A DNA stretch of 64,000 nucleotides, from the NCBI GenBank assembly GCA_012932295.1, contig JAAONU010000002.1, forward strand, positions 34,559,485-34,623,484, given 5' to 3'. The notes beneath the pieces were generated by a model. It saw only the letters and a list, made by a program, of their open reading frames with translations, made no database searches and was not told the origin of the DNA. The stretch is from Cyclina sinensis (taxonomy: Eukaryota; Mollusca; Bivalvia; Venerida; Veneridae). The position numbers and the translations under genes are program-made. Positions 23,669-35,525 of the stretch are shown in pieces. The number at the start of each line of letters is the position of its first letter. Within the stretch, counting starts at the first letter, position 1.

Positions 23669-25148
23669 GATTAGAAGGCTAACTGGCAACATGAGGTGTC
23701 GATGCCAGCAGTTATTAATGAGCACAGGCATCATACGAGTTACTAAACCTAAAAATAGCCCCTAGTCTTTTTTCAGTGTGCACACTATCGCATTTACAGA
23801 CTTACATTCGTACCAATTCTGTGGTTTGGTATTTACAACAATCTTTTTTTCTGAATTGTATGTGAAGACAATCAGATTTAATTGAAATCTATAATGTAAT
23901 TTCAACCTAGGATAGAAATGACAAAATAAAAAAAAGAATCGTACCTTATTGTGGGAAGTTTAGTTATAAAAAGGACCCATTCGAATAAATACAACATAAG
24001 TAATTATAAGGATGATTGACATTAATTAAAACAATTGATTACCATTAACACTATATATTATCAGCATCGTATCTACGAAGGGTAGTATTTTTACTACTTG
24101 TTGATAAGATTTATCTGAGCATAAAAAAATGTCAACCGGACGCTTATCTACCCACCAGGCACTTTTTAGTTTATCTTAAATATCTTTAATGTGTTGTTAG
24201 ATGCGTCACTGACATTCTGTATATCATTTTATGTCAATATTTCAATGTAATGAGGAGGGAAAAAACGCAAGAAGAAATAAATACGTTTATTTTATACTTA
24301 AAGTTTAAATATTATTCTAGTATCCTGCTTAACCACAAAATTAGTAAACTAGGCTTATGGTACTTTCTCTCTAGAGATCTACTAAAATCCATTTATCGTA
24401 GGTCCACAATTATTCAAAGTCTTGGTATTCAAAGAATCCTCAATCAAAAGGAAAAAAAATCAAGAGACGATTTTTCAAAACCAAGAGAAATAAGTAATGT
24501 TATTATGTGATAATTAACAATATTCAACGTAAAAATAGTTTATAATCTCAAATTAAGTCTAGGGTTTGCCCCGCTGATTCCGTTTATCGTTTTGCGAAAG
24601 ATAGCTTTAAGTGAGCTGATAACTTGAAAGATCTAAACAATTTCAGTTTTTTGTTTTGATTTTGTTATTTTATAGTATTATAAACAACACGTGTTGTTCT
24701 TAGTCATAGCTTTTCATTTAGTAGTTTGATATCCAACTGTTTAGAACATATTTTTCGTGAATGGGAAGGACCCTGTCCATTTTTTGATACGCTTGGAATA
24801 TTATAGAAAATACACCAAATATATGTATGCATTGATAGTTGGTATCATTTTGCATTGTCTGTTCGAAGCTATATGACCAAGAAATATCCGTTCTCAAACT
24901 TTGTCAATAATAGTACTTTAAGATGAGTTCTCCAAGATTCATTATATAATAAATACTTAACTTTTCATTTTAAGCTTCATACAAGACTGGTTCATACTTT
25001 TTATCTTTTATACAGTATCTAAAATGCTATATTCCGCAAACATGTTTTCTACTGTCTTTTTCTGTACAAAAAGCGTCTTTTATTCACTCAACTGAAATGC
25101 CAAGTTTGAATTTTTAATATATCTTTTTCCTCTTTTCTTTGTTTTCAG

Positions 25149-25235
25149 ATGGGGAGCAAAGTTTTATCAAAGACTCCAAGAATTTTTCAAATGCATCGTC
25201 TTTGACTAAAGTAAATGATCTCTTGAAAGCTATTG
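25149..25235 (+). CDS. sulfotransferase unit 1, stem exon
   Basis: An 87-nt exon between the acceptor 'tttgttttcag' and the donor 'attg|gtatgt'. Read with one base carried in, it gives about 29 residues starting GEQSF and containing FSNASSL, an N-glycosylation sequon. It ends phase 1, matching both 26458 and 35676. Its twin at 52610-52696 has exactly the same length and phases, so the frame has been conserved since the duplication. The exon probably encodes the lumenal stem between membrane anchor and catalytic domain. The matching first exon was not found upstream. Confidence 0.75.
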
Positions 25236-25499
25236 GTATGTTGATCTTTTTTCTTTTAAAGTTATATGTATTTTTATGTAAGGTATCTTTTGAAGAAACA
25301 AGACATATGCTTTACTTCAATATCAATAGTATTTAATTGAGCCATTTGTCAGAATCTGTCGTTGATATTTGAACTTAAAACAGAATAATAAATTAAAACA
25401 GCAAAATTTGGTTTTATGGGGAAATTTACATCTAAGTTGCATCGACAATAACCTAAACTGCGTATGAAACTTCATCATGGAAGGTTATGGGACTCTTTT

Positions 25500-25720
25500 G
25501 CACTTGTAATATAACGATCATATATGACTCGCCATGAAGGACTCCAGCTTCCCGTAACAAGGGATTGCTGGACATAGGGAAAGCCGGATGTCAGACTTTC
25601 CGTTACGAGGAAATGCACTGGAGAGGAAGGACAGAGCTGGAACGAGATTCCAACTTCACTTGCTTTTCCCGATTGACGGAAACTCCTAGCTCCACTTCGA
25701 GTCACATTAACTTCTTTTTC
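25500..25720. repeat. intronic block conserved in both duplicates
   Basis: Similar to 53520-53690, sharing 'gaaagccgg', 'gactttccgtta', 'aggaaatgcact', 'agctggaac' and 'gactgacgg'. Frames are not conserved between copies, so it is probably intronic repeat sequence and not an exon. Confidence 0.6.
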
Positions 25721-26457
25721 TTGATTATCCTTGTATATTTAATTGTAAAAATGAAATAAGAAAAAATGAAATAAATAAAAGATATGATCAAGTTCAAGGA
25801 AAAACATGGATTTTGTAATAAAGATCTAAATTAGATAAAGACTGTGCAAACATTCTTCTACGTAACTGGTTTTGGTATGTATGGTATGTTAATGTTATAA
25901 AGCTAACTAAAATTTAAGTTCACCCTCCATTTTTTGTTCAAAATTTTCGATATGGTTTTAGATCCGTATTTAATCAGCTGTATTTTCAACTGTGTTTAAA
26001 TAAACATGTAAAATCTTTTTAAAATTTGTCTGCTCCCTTTCTTTTAATACCAACTATTCGCAAACACAGCTCGGCTTTTATGCTAACACTGTGTTCCACA
26101 CAGCATCATTCGCGCTATTTTCTAACCATGTTTGAAATCATCAGCTATCAAAATAGAAGTTTGATTCTGTATGTTTTGATTGTACTGCATCTGTTTTCAA
26201 AATCTTCTTCTTTAAGATAAAATGTCATGAAAGCTTGAATTTAGAATAAGATATTTTGTACTCGAATCGCTTCATTGATTTTAAGAGTAGCTTCACTGAC
26301 GTCAAATAAAGCCCAAAAATGTCCCCTGTACATGTGATGGGATGATTCAGTACTTTCCATTTCGATTATGTGTTAACAAATTTCTCAACACCGACTGATG
26401 AATACTAGGTATATTTCGTTGATTGCACACTTTCTTCTAATGAAGTCTCATTTTCAG

Positions 26458-26656
26458 GGCTACCGTTTGCTACCTATAAAGGTCGCCCGCAACCTGTGCC
26501 TGTTTTGCTTCTGACCTACATGAGATCCGGCTCGAGCCTTACTGGCGACATACTTCAGCACAGCCCCGGAGCATTCTATGTGTATGAACCTTTCAGGTCA
26601 CTGGGTCACAAAAATTCATCGATTTATACTATTATATATGCTAATGGCACTGAAAG
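26458..26656 (+). CDS. sulfotransferase unit 1, 5'-PSB exon a
   Basis: A 199-nt exon between the acceptor 'ctcattttcag' and the donor 'gaaag|gtattt'; it enters phase 1 and leaves phase 2. It encodes about 66 residues with VLLLTYMRSGSSLTGDILQH, the loop that binds the 5'-phosphosulfate of PAPS in carbohydrate 6-O-sulfotransferases (CHST1/3 group: TxRSGSSF…). FYVYEPFRSLGHK and a NGT sequon follow. The twin exon 54519-54717 has identical length and phases. Its phases also match 35676-35868, so the two could be mutually exclusive exons of one gene, both able to join 37407. Confidence 0.85.
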
Positions 26657-26719
26657 GTATTTTCAACAGTATCTAAGAAGTCGTTTTCTCTTCATTAAAA
26701 CCTTTTCACTCTAGCGATG

Positions 26720-28335
26720 TATAGGAAGTAAGCAGTAGCAGTACGCAGCAGTAGAAAAATGTGAAGTTGGCAGTAGCAGTAACAGCAGTAGCATTAGGCA
26801 AAACGTGAAGCTGGCAGTAGCAGTAACAGCAGTAGCAGTAAAGAAAACGTGAAGCTGGCAGTAGCAGTAACAGCAGTAGCAGTAAACAAAACGTGAAGTT
26901 GGCAGTAGCAGTAACAGCAGTAGCAGTTAACAAAACGTGAAGCTGGCAGTAGCAGTAACAGCAGTAGCAGTAAACAAAACGTGAAGTTGGCAGTAGCAGT
27001 AACAGCAGTTGCAGTAAAGAAAACGTGAAGTTGGCAGTAGCAGTAACAGCAGTAGCAGTAAACAAAACGTGAAGCTGGCAGTAGCAGTAACATCAGTAGC
27101 ATTAGGCAAAACGTGAAATTGGCAGTAGCAGTAACAGCAGTAGCAGTAAAGAAAACGTGAAGTTGGCAGTAGCAGTAACAGAGTAGCAGTAAACAAAACG
27201 TGAAGCTGGCAGTAGCAGTAACAGCAGTAGCAGTTAACAAAATGTGAAGTTGGCAGTAGCAGTAACAGCAGTAGCAGTTAACAAAACGTGAAGCTGGCAG
27301 TAGCAGTAACAGCAGTAGCAGTAAACAAAACGTGAAATTGGCAGTAGCAGTAACAGCAGTAGCAGTAATAAAGTCTTAAAAGTCTTGAAGGTTTCAATAA
27401 AAATAAAATATGTTTAAACATCAACAGACCCTCCCGTGTCTACTGCGTAGGTCTGCGACTATTTCTGACACTCTTTCAAATTTTCATGAATTTTGGTGCC
27501 AATTGGAAAATGTCATTTTTAATGTCTAGGGACCCTCCCAAGTCGATTTTACCGGTCTGTGACTGTTTCTGACACTCTCGCAGACTTTCAGTAATTTTGG
27601 TACCACTTGGGAAAATGTCATTTTTAAGGTCTAGGGACCCTCCCAAGTCGATTTAACCGGTCTGCGACTGTTTCTGACACTGTCGCAGACTTTCAGGAAT
27701 TTTGGTCAATTCGAGAAACTGTCAGTTTTGATGTCTAGGCACCCTCCAGAGTTTATTTAACCGGTCTGTGACTGTTTCTGACACTCTTGCAGACTTTCAG
27801 GAATTTTGGTGCCAATCGGGAAAAAGTCATTGTTAATGTATAGGGACTCTCCCGTGTCGATTTTACCGGTTTGTGACTGTTTATGACACTCTCGCAGATT
27901 TTCAGGAATGTTGGTACCAAAATCGAGAAAATGTCATTTTTGATGTTAAGAGACCCTCCGGTGTCCATTGTTACGGTCTGCTACTGTTTCTGACATAACT
28001 GCAAACTTTCAGGAATTTGGTGCCAATTTAGAAAGTCTAGCGACCATCCCGGTTCGATTCCAGGTCTGTGACTATTTCAAACACTCTCGCAGACTTTCAG
28101 AGTTTCCTACTGCTACTGCTGTTACTGCTACTGCCAACTTCACGTTTTGCCTATTGCTACTGCTGTTACTGCTACTGCCAACTTCACGTTTTGTTTACTG
28201 CTACTGCTGTTACCGCTACTGCCAACCTCACGTTTTGTTTTACTGCTACTGCTGTCACTGCTACTGCCAACTTCACGTTTGATTTAATTTCTACTGCCAA
28301 CTGCTACTGCGTACTGCTACTGCCAACTTCCTGGC
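26720..28335. mobile_element. fold-back element FB2 (CAGTAGCAG arms, minisatellite core)
   Basis: The left arm (about 26720-27370) is roughly a dozen tandem units with 'aaaacgtgaagttggcagt' and 'agcagtaacagcagtagca'. The right arm (about 28109-28335) has the same words in reverse complement. Outer ends are similar in inverted orientation (AGGAAGT then GCAGTAGCAGTACGCAG). The core (27425-28105) is another tandem array of about 105 bp, with 'gaccctccc', 'ggtctgtgactgtttctgac' and 'gcagactttcagg'. I could not find a target duplication, so the exact ends are uncertain. Long open frames rich in Cys/Tyr/Thr/Ala on either strand are artefacts of the short repeat. It lies within 60 bp of exon 26458-26656 and is absent from copy 2. 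Confidence 0.8.
27425..28105. repeat. 105-bp tandem array, core of FB2
   Basis: About six to seven diverged units of approximately 105 bp, each with 'tagggaccctccc', 'ccggtctgtgactg' and 'aattttggtacca'. Confidence 0.85.
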
Positions 28336-29260
28336 TTTTAAGATTGTGTCACTGCTTCTTTGTTGCTTTGCTTTTTATGCAACATACAGTTTAAACTATG
28401 CCATATTATCACTATTCCTTTAGCATGTCTCTTCCACAACCCTATAAATTTTGCATGCCTTCAACAATCCTTTAACTTTTGCATGTCTTCCACACCCCTA
28501 TACATTCTGCATGTCTTCCACACCTGTCACCCTGCTGTGTAGGTTATGTATATGAATGGCTTAGTCGTGTATTTTAATTTATACACATCGTTGATTAATT
28601 TTTTATCAGTTAAACCTCCTACTTATACAACAACAAAACAACAACTGTTGCAATAATTTTTGAGGCCCTATCTGGGCAATTTATTAAATAGTTGTAGGTG
28701 AAAAAGGATGCATGTACAGATTACTATTTCGATTTTGTTATTCTTCCCTATAGAAGCATATGAGAAATCAAGTGAACATAAGGGCAGAACCATAACTGAC
28801 CCAAAGGGAATAATTTGAACAATCTTGGTTGGGGGTCTCTAGTTGAAACTATGTAAGCCCAACGCCTAGTGGTTAGAGACAATATTTTTCTGAAATTTTC
28901 CCTATGTAAGCTTATTTAAGATCAAGTGACCCTCGGGACTCAATTTATGAATTAATGACTCTGCGACATTAATTGAATAACCTAAGGAGATCACCTCTAG
29001 TTGAAAATCCATGCCAAATATCTAAGCCCAATGCTTAGTGTTTTATGACAAGAAGACGTTTGAAATCATCTCTATATATAAGTCTTTGTAAAATCATAAG
29101 ACCTTAAGGCGGCGGCAATTTGACCTTGGTGCCATGATTTGAATAAAGTTACTAGAAGTCTTGTATCATTGTTACAGAGCAAATATCTTAACTCTAGACC
29201 TTGTGGTTTCTGACAAGAATATATCTTAAAGGCTTAGTAAAATGAAGTGGCCCTTGTGGA

Positions 29261-32161
29261 ATATGTGTGAAGTTGGTCTGCAGTTCGCAGTTCGCAATTC
29301 GCGATTCGAATTGCGAACTGCAAACTGGCATGCAGTTCGCGATTCAAACTTGAAGCTTTTCAGTTTTGCTTGTGAAAATTTATTACTTACTAACTTCATA
29401 AACCAAAAAAAAATAGTTCTAAGATAGAGAAAATAAACATAAGTCCAATTGCAAACTAGCATGCGGTTCGCGATTCGAATTGCGAACTGCAAACTGGCAT
29501 GCAGTTCGCGATTCAAATTTCAAGCTTTTCAGTGTTCTTCTAGGGAAAATTTATGACTTACTTCATAAACCAAAAAGAAATAGTTCTTAGTCGAATTGCA
29601 AACTAGCATGCGGTTCGCGATTCGAATTGCGAACTGCAAATTAAGCATGCAGTTCGCGATTCAAACTTGAAGCTTTTCAGAGTTCTTCGTGTGAAAATTT
29701 ATTACTTACTGACTTCATAAACCAAAAAGAAATAGTTCTAAGATAGAAAAAAAAAAAAACATAAGTCAATTGCAAACTAGCATGCGGTTCGCGATTTCGA
29801 ATTGCGAACTGCAAACTGGTCTGCAGTTCGCAGTTCGCAATTCGCGATTCGAATTGCGAACTGCAAACTGGCATGCAGTTCGCGATTCAAACTTGAAGAT
29901 TTTCAGTGTTCTTCTTGGGAAAATTTATGACTTACTAACTTCATAAACCAAAAAGAAATAGTTCTAAGTCCAATTGCAAACTAGCATGCTGTTCGCGATT
30001 CGAATTGCGAACTGCAAACTGGTCTGCAGTTCGCAGTTCGCAATTCGCGATTCAAGTTTGAATCGCGAACTGCATGCCAGTTTGCAGTTCGCAATTCGAA
30101 TCGCGAATTGCGAACTGCGAACTGCAGACCAGTTTGCAGTTCGCAATTCGAATCGCGAACCGCATGCTAGTTTGCAATTGGACTTAGAACTATTTCTTTT
30201 TGGATTATGAAGTAAGTAAGTAATAAATTTTCCCAAGAAGAACACTGAAAAGCTTCAAATTTGAATCGCGAACTGCATGCCAGTTTGCAGTTCGCAATTC
30301 GAATCGCGAGCGGAAGGCTAGTTTGCAATTGGACTAATATTTTTTTCTCTATTTTAAAACTATTTCTTTTTGGTTTATGAAGTTAGTAAGAAATAAATTT
30401 TCCCAAGAAGAACACTGAAAATTTTCAAGCTTGAATTGCGAACTGCATGCCAGTTTGCAGTTCGCAATTCGAATCGCGAACCGCAGGCTAGTTTGCAATT
30501 GGACTTATATTTTTTTCTCTATTTTAAAACTATTCCTTTTTGGTTTATGAAGTTAATAAGTAATAAATTTTCCCAAGAAGAACATTGAAAATTTTTCAGT
30601 TTGATTTGCGAACTGCATGCCAGTTTGCAGTTCGCAGTTCGAATCGCGAACCGCATGCTAGTTTGCAATTGGACTTATATTTTTTTTCTCTATTTTAAAA
30701 CTATTCCTTTTTGGTTTATGAAGTTAGTAAGTAATAAATTTTCCCAAGAAGAACACTGAAAATTTTTCAGTTTGAATTGCGAACTGCATGCCAGTTTGCA
30801 GTTCGCAATTCGAATCGCGAACCGCATGCTAGTTTGCAATTGGACTTATGTTTTGTTCTCTATTTTAGAACTATTTCTTTTTGGTTTATTAAGTAAGAAT
30901 TAAATTTTCATATAAGAACACTGAAAATCTTCAAATTGAATCGCAAACTGCAGACCAGTTTGCAGTTCGCAATTCGAATCGCGAACCTCAGGCTAGTTTG
31001 CAATTGGACTTAGAACTATTTGTTTTTTTTTTCTCTATTTTAGAACCATTTCTTTTTGGTTTATGAAGTAAGTATGAAATAATAGAAGAACATTTTCACA
31101 AAAAGAACACTATAAATCTTCAAATTTGAATCGCGAACTGCATGCTAGTTTGCAGTTCGCAATTCGAATCGCGAAAAACGAACTGCGAACTACAGACTAG
31201 TTTGCAGTTCGCAATTCGAATCGCGAACCGCATGCTAGTTTGCAATTGGACTTATATTTTTTTTCTCTATTTTAGAACTATTTCTTTTTAGTTTAATTTT
31301 CCCAAGAAGAACACTGAAAATTTTCAAGTTTGAATTGCGAACTGCATGCCAGTTTGCAGTTCGCAATTCGAATCGCGAATTGCGAACTGCGAACTGCAGA
31401 CTAGTTTGCAGTTCGCAATTCGAATCGCGAACCGCATGCTAGTTTGCAATTGACTTATGTTTTTTTCTATCTTAGAACTATTTCTTTTTTGGTTTATGAA
31501 GTTAGTAAGTAATAAATTTTCACACGAAGAACTCTGAAAAGCTTCAAGTTTGAATCGCGAACTGCATGCTAGTTTGCAGTTCGCAATTCGAATCGCGAAC
31601 CGCATGCTAGTTTGCAATTCGACTAAGAACTATTTCTTTTTGGTTTATGAAGTAAGTAAGTCATAAATTTTCCCTAGAAGAACACTGAAAAGCTTGAAAT
31701 TTGAATCGCGAACTGCATGCCAGTTTGCAGTTCGCAATTCGAATCGCGTACCGCATGCTAGTTTGCAATTGGACTTATGTTTATTTTCTCTATCTTAGAA
31801 CTATTTCTTTTTGGTTTATGAAGTTAGTAAGTAATAAATTTTCACAAGAAGAACTCTGAAAAGCTTCAAGTTTGAATCGCGAACTGCATGCCAGTTTGCA
31901 GTTCGCAATTCGAATCGCGAATTGCGAACTGCGAACTGCAGACCAGTTTGCAGTTCGCAATTCGAATCGCGAACAGCATGCTAGTTTGCAATTGGACTTA
32001 GAACTATTTCTTTTTGGTTTATGAAGTTAGTAAGTCATAAATTTTCCCAAGAAGAACACTGAAAATCTTCAAGTTTGAATCGCGAACTGCATGCCAGTTT
32101 GCAGTTCGCAATTCGAATCGCGAATTGCGAACTGCGAACTGCAGACCAACTTCACACATAT
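29261..32161. mobile_element. fold-back element FB3 (CAGTTCGCAATTCG arms)
   Basis: 2901 bp flanked by a perfect 9-bp target duplication, CCTTGTGGA (29252-29260 and 32162-32170). The inverted ends start ATATGTGTGAAGTTGG then TCTGCAGTTCGCAG. Arms are tandem units of about 150-170 bp in which small palindromes ('gcaattcgaatcgcga' and neighbours) alternate with 'aactatttctttttggttta' and 'aattttcccaagaagaacac'. Orientation inverts near 30055, so the arms are unequal (about 0.8 and 2.1 kb). There is no coding sequence. The flanking sequence is collinear across the junction with copy 2 at about 55715-55800, which lacks the element. Confidence 0.92.
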
Positions 32162-32629
32162 CCTTGTGGAAGGGCTAATTCTGAGTTCATGGTTTGATGA
32201 AAACTTAGTGGAAGTCCACTAGACAATGCTACATACTTACTTTTTCACCCTACTATATCTTTATTATCCTCGTCCATAGAATATGTAGGGGGTCGAGGGC
32301 ATCCCCTTCCCTATCGTACAAAGTCGTAGTTAGTAAATTATGGCATGGTTAGTATGAACGTTATGAAACATACCATATCATTTTTCAGGTAATCACAACG
32401 TTTGAACATTCTTGACATAGCTAGCATTATTACAGCACTAAGTAATGACTTTTTTTAACAATCTTATAATAATAATAGTCATCTGCGAACAGGGATATTT
32501 TTTATTTAGTACTAGAAATACAAAACCTTTTATACCTAGATAATTTCTAAATTTTAGTGCTAAAATCTCTGCACAAAGAATATCAAGAGTCTTGTAAACA
32601 TGGCCACCGCCTACCGAATGTGTTTGCTT

Positions 32630-33115
32630 TTGTTATCAGTCTTTGGCACAACACTCCAGTGATATCTATCAACCTATGAAGTTTCAAGTTGATATCTCAA
32701 ATACTTTTTGAGTTATTGTCAGAACAAAAATTAAGTATGGAAAATAACAAAGGAAAATAACTAAAACTTTTAAAGGTTAGAGTTATCATTCTTGTGCATG
32801 CACTCTTCCTTAATGGGATCTATTAACCTATGAAGTTTCAAGTTGATATCTCAAATACATTTTGAGTTATGCTCCGGACAAAAATTTGCATGAGAAATAA
32901 CCAAGAAAAATAACTAAAAATATGAAGTGTAGAGTTATCATTCTTATGCATTGCATTCCTCTCAATGAGATCTATCTACCTATGAAGTTTTAAGTTTATA
33001 TCTCTAACTTTTTGAGTTATGCTCCGGACAAAAATATTGGACTGAAGGACGGACGGAACGACGGACGGACGGAAACTATTACCATATCCCGGCCGCCTTT
33101 TCGGCGGGGAATAAA
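32630..33115 (+). repeat. dispersed 'gagttatgctccggac' repeat
   Basis: Three degenerate units with 'atctatyaacctatgaag', 'ttcaagttgatatctcaaat' and 'gagttatgctccggacaaaa'. The array ends in 'ggacggacggaaactatt' and a GC-rich hairpin-like tail. Same family as 9640-10340. Confidence 0.7.
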
Positions 33116-33239
33116 CATGTACAGACTGATCGGGTCACTTTTACGACAACCGTGGTCAATTTTGAAGAAATCTGACAAAAAAAAGTTCATATGAACAGCT
33201 GTCTGAGCATATTTATAAAATGATCTACTTCATGATCAT

Positions 33240-34590
33240 TTGACTAAATTTAAAATTGAAAAACTCAGATGTTTTACCTATAAAATCAAATGATATAGTG
33301 TCGAATGCCTTTTCAAAGTCAGTTATCATTAAAAGGCCGGGTATTTTATTTTTATCTATGTAATTCAAAATATAATATACAAGTCGTATATTTTCACCTA
33401 TAAACCGGCCTTTGACGGAGCAAGTCTGGTCCTTGTTTGTTAAAGACCTTTACACAGTTTTCAGCCTTCATGCAATGGAAATAGAAGCTAGTTTATAAAT
33501 GGTATTCAATGGCAAAATTGGTCGCCAGTGTTTTAAGAACCCTTTAGATTTATTATCCTTGGAGATACAGGTAATAATACCTTGTTTCGGGGTTACTGAT
33601 AGATCACCCTTAATAAATGAATAATTCAAAGATCGGACAATAAAAATGCCAGTCAGATTCCAGAAAACTTTGAAAACATTAGCGGAAAACCATCAGAGCC
33701 TGGACTTTTCTCATTTTTCATATTTTTTAAGTGTCTGCAATTTCATTGTAGGTAATAATTCCTTCTAGGAAGTTTGACTACTCATTACTTAACTTTGGAA
33801 TATCATTTTTTCTAGAAGGTTATACATGGTATATTCCTCCGTCATGTCAATTTTCGTGTACAAACGCTCGTAATAAGGCTCTGTCTCATGTCTGATCTTA
33901 CATTATTGACAAAACTGATATTATTGAGGGGGCACCGTGGTCCAGGGGTAGAGCGCAGGGTTCGAATCACGGCAGAGGCGAGATTCTCTGACGATCTTCA
34001 CATTCCTCCACGCTGCGCGAATACTGGTATGGAACGCAGGAAGCAGTCATCATACGTGATGAATCTAAGTTGTAAGAACTTGTATCTAATTGATGTAAAA
34101 TAAATGAGTCTAAACTATTATTGATGCTTCACTTTTCACTAAAAAAGACATAATTTTACCAGTAAAATGAAATTTTTCTAGACTGCAAAAATAATTTGTT
34201 GGTTTTTCTCCACTATCAATCCATTTAGCTCTTGATCTTATAAAATGACCTTTCATTTTATCCTGTCTTAGGATTGCTAATTCTTCTTGCAGTTTTAATA
34301 AGCTTTCTTTTTCTTCTTCAAAAGATATACTTTCTAAATTTTTTATCTGTGTAATTAAAATATCCTCTTTAGACATTCTGTATTCATTTTTATAACTAGA
34401 GTTAGAAATTGCTTTTCCCTTTATTGCCATTAGCAAAATTTCAAAAAATAGTTGACCATCAATAACAAACTGAATTTCATCATTATTGATAATAGGCAAA
34501 TTCTCTGTGTTGTAAACTGGTACCCAGTATTGTGCTTTAACTTCTTAAATCTTTTGATGAAACAAACAGTCATCATCATACAACAAAACG
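33240..34590 (-). pseudogene. L1-like LINE ORF2 remnant (linker and RT), interrupted
   Basis: On the minus strand, 34590-34110 encodes the endonuclease-RT linker (YWVPVYNTENLPIINNDEIQF…KMKGHFIRSRAKWIDSGEKPTNYF). RT motifs follow in decayed frames between about 33710 and 33240: SPGSDGF, KGFLKHWRPI, DQTCSVKGRFIGENIRLVYY and the first catalytic block ITDFEKAFD. Stops and frame changes are present, and the YxDD region and 3' end are missing. A SINE at 33930-34110 lies inside it. The linker resembles the 15.8-16.7 kb remnant, so both belong to one family. Confidence 0.87.
33930..34110 (+). mobile_element. tRNA-derived SINE with deleted anticodon arm
   Basis: The head has an A-box 'gtggtccaggggtag' and a B-box 'ggttcgaatcac', but they are only about 12 bases apart, so the anticodon region is gone. 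The body ends 'gtaagaacttgtatctaat' and 'gatgtaaaataaatgag', a tail typical of retroposons. It sits inside the LINE remnant. Confidence 0.65.
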
Positions 34591-34689
34591 GGGGACTTTG
34601 CCATGGATACATTCGTAATGTATTAGCTCTAGGCCTTTTAGGCTTTGAGAAGACTTTAGAAGTTCTCACTTTTAAAACTTATCTAGATC

Positions 34690-34790
34690 TAGGTTCGCAA
34701 CGGACCGAAACAGTAGGTATAGTAAGTAGGCTGGGCATAATGAGAAGAGGAGTCCCGTCGTGTTTGGGATCAAACAGGCTAAATGCATAA
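34690..34790. repeat. dispersed repeat shared with 63085-63170
   Basis: Both places contain 'tatagtaagtaggc', 'gggcat' and 'atgag-agagga' followed by 'gtgtttgg' or 'atgtttgg'. The class is unknown. Confidence 0.45.
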
Positions 34791-35339
34791 ATAATGAGTG
34801 GAAAAGATATCTTGATGATTGTTTTATCTTTTGGAAACAGTCTGTTTAAGCTTTTAGCTTTAAATTTATTTTATAAGATTTGAAGACGTTGCATACATAT
34901 ATTAATTTCAGAATATAACGTTCTAAAATTACCATTTCTAGATATTTGATAATGAAAGCGAACAACAGTCCATACTGGTGTATAAAAATTACTTAAAATT
35001 TTAGTCTTGCCACAGCGGTAAATTTGAGTTAAGTGATAACATTACTACTATGTCAGTTAAGAAATGTAATCAGCCTCGAAATGGACTTTGCAATCCGTCA
35101 ACAAGACAATTACCATTAAGAGCACGCACATGCAGATGTGTGCACAGAAACACAATGTAAATTCTGTAATTTTTCCCATTTCTATTCAAATTATATAACT
35201 AAAATCTTTCAGAGATGTTTTTGTGTAACTGGTAGTGACAAAAACAAGTCAAAAAAAACGTTACTAATGTAAAAATGACAAAATTTAGATATTTTAAATT
35301 GGTGTTTTCAGAATTTGTAATGCACCGAATCCTTCTAAT

Positions 35340-35525
35340 ATGATGCTAGCCCCGAAATATACTACTTATTTGTATGCAATATGGGTTTTGTTAATTCTTG
35401 TTTCTTCTTCACCTTGTTCTAATTGTCTAATATTTCCCTTGCTTTTATACGTGCAACTTTTTCAGACGTTATATTCCTGCTTTATGAGTGTATATTTTTT
35501 TCATGTTGTATTTTTTTCCGTTTAA
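35340..35525 (+). CDS. candidate signal-anchor first exon of unit 1 (weak)
   Basis: An ATG frame beginning MMLAPKYTTYLYAIWVLLIL followed by Ser/Cys and more hydrophobic residues would make a type II membrane anchor, as Golgi sulfotransferases need. It lies about 150-330 bp upstream of the 5'-PSB exon at 35676. No strong donor in the required phase 1 was found; the best is weak ('atga|gtgtat'). It could equally be chance hydrophobic T-rich sequence. Confidence 0.2.
   Translation: MMLAPKYTTYLYAIWVLLILVSSSPCSNCLIFPLLLYVQLFQTLYSCFMSVYFFHVVFFSV

Larger units (their letters stand above)
17930..32270 (+). repeat. segmental duplication, copy 1 (with insertions)
   Basis: Shares collinear blocks with 50055-55985: 17930-18190, 22390-22560, 23680-26700, 28330-29255 and 32162-32270. 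Between them lie insertions absent from copy 2: the minisatellite and LINE at 18450-22130 and three fold-back elements. The shared part includes two sulfotransferase exons and their intron. Identity is moderate with many small gaps, so the duplication is older than the insertions. Confidence 0.8.

Noticed and set aside
26706..27240. Long minus-strand open frames rich in Cys, Tyr, Thr, Ala and Leu
   Set aside because: They arise from the CAGTAGCAG tandem repeat, which lacks stops in several frames; overlapping frames give the same periodic pattern and there is no splice or start context.
28360..28542. Coding frame with repeated 'MSSTP/HVFHT' words
   Set aside because: It comes from degenerate 'gcatgtcttccacacc' repeats that also occur, out of frame, in copy 2.
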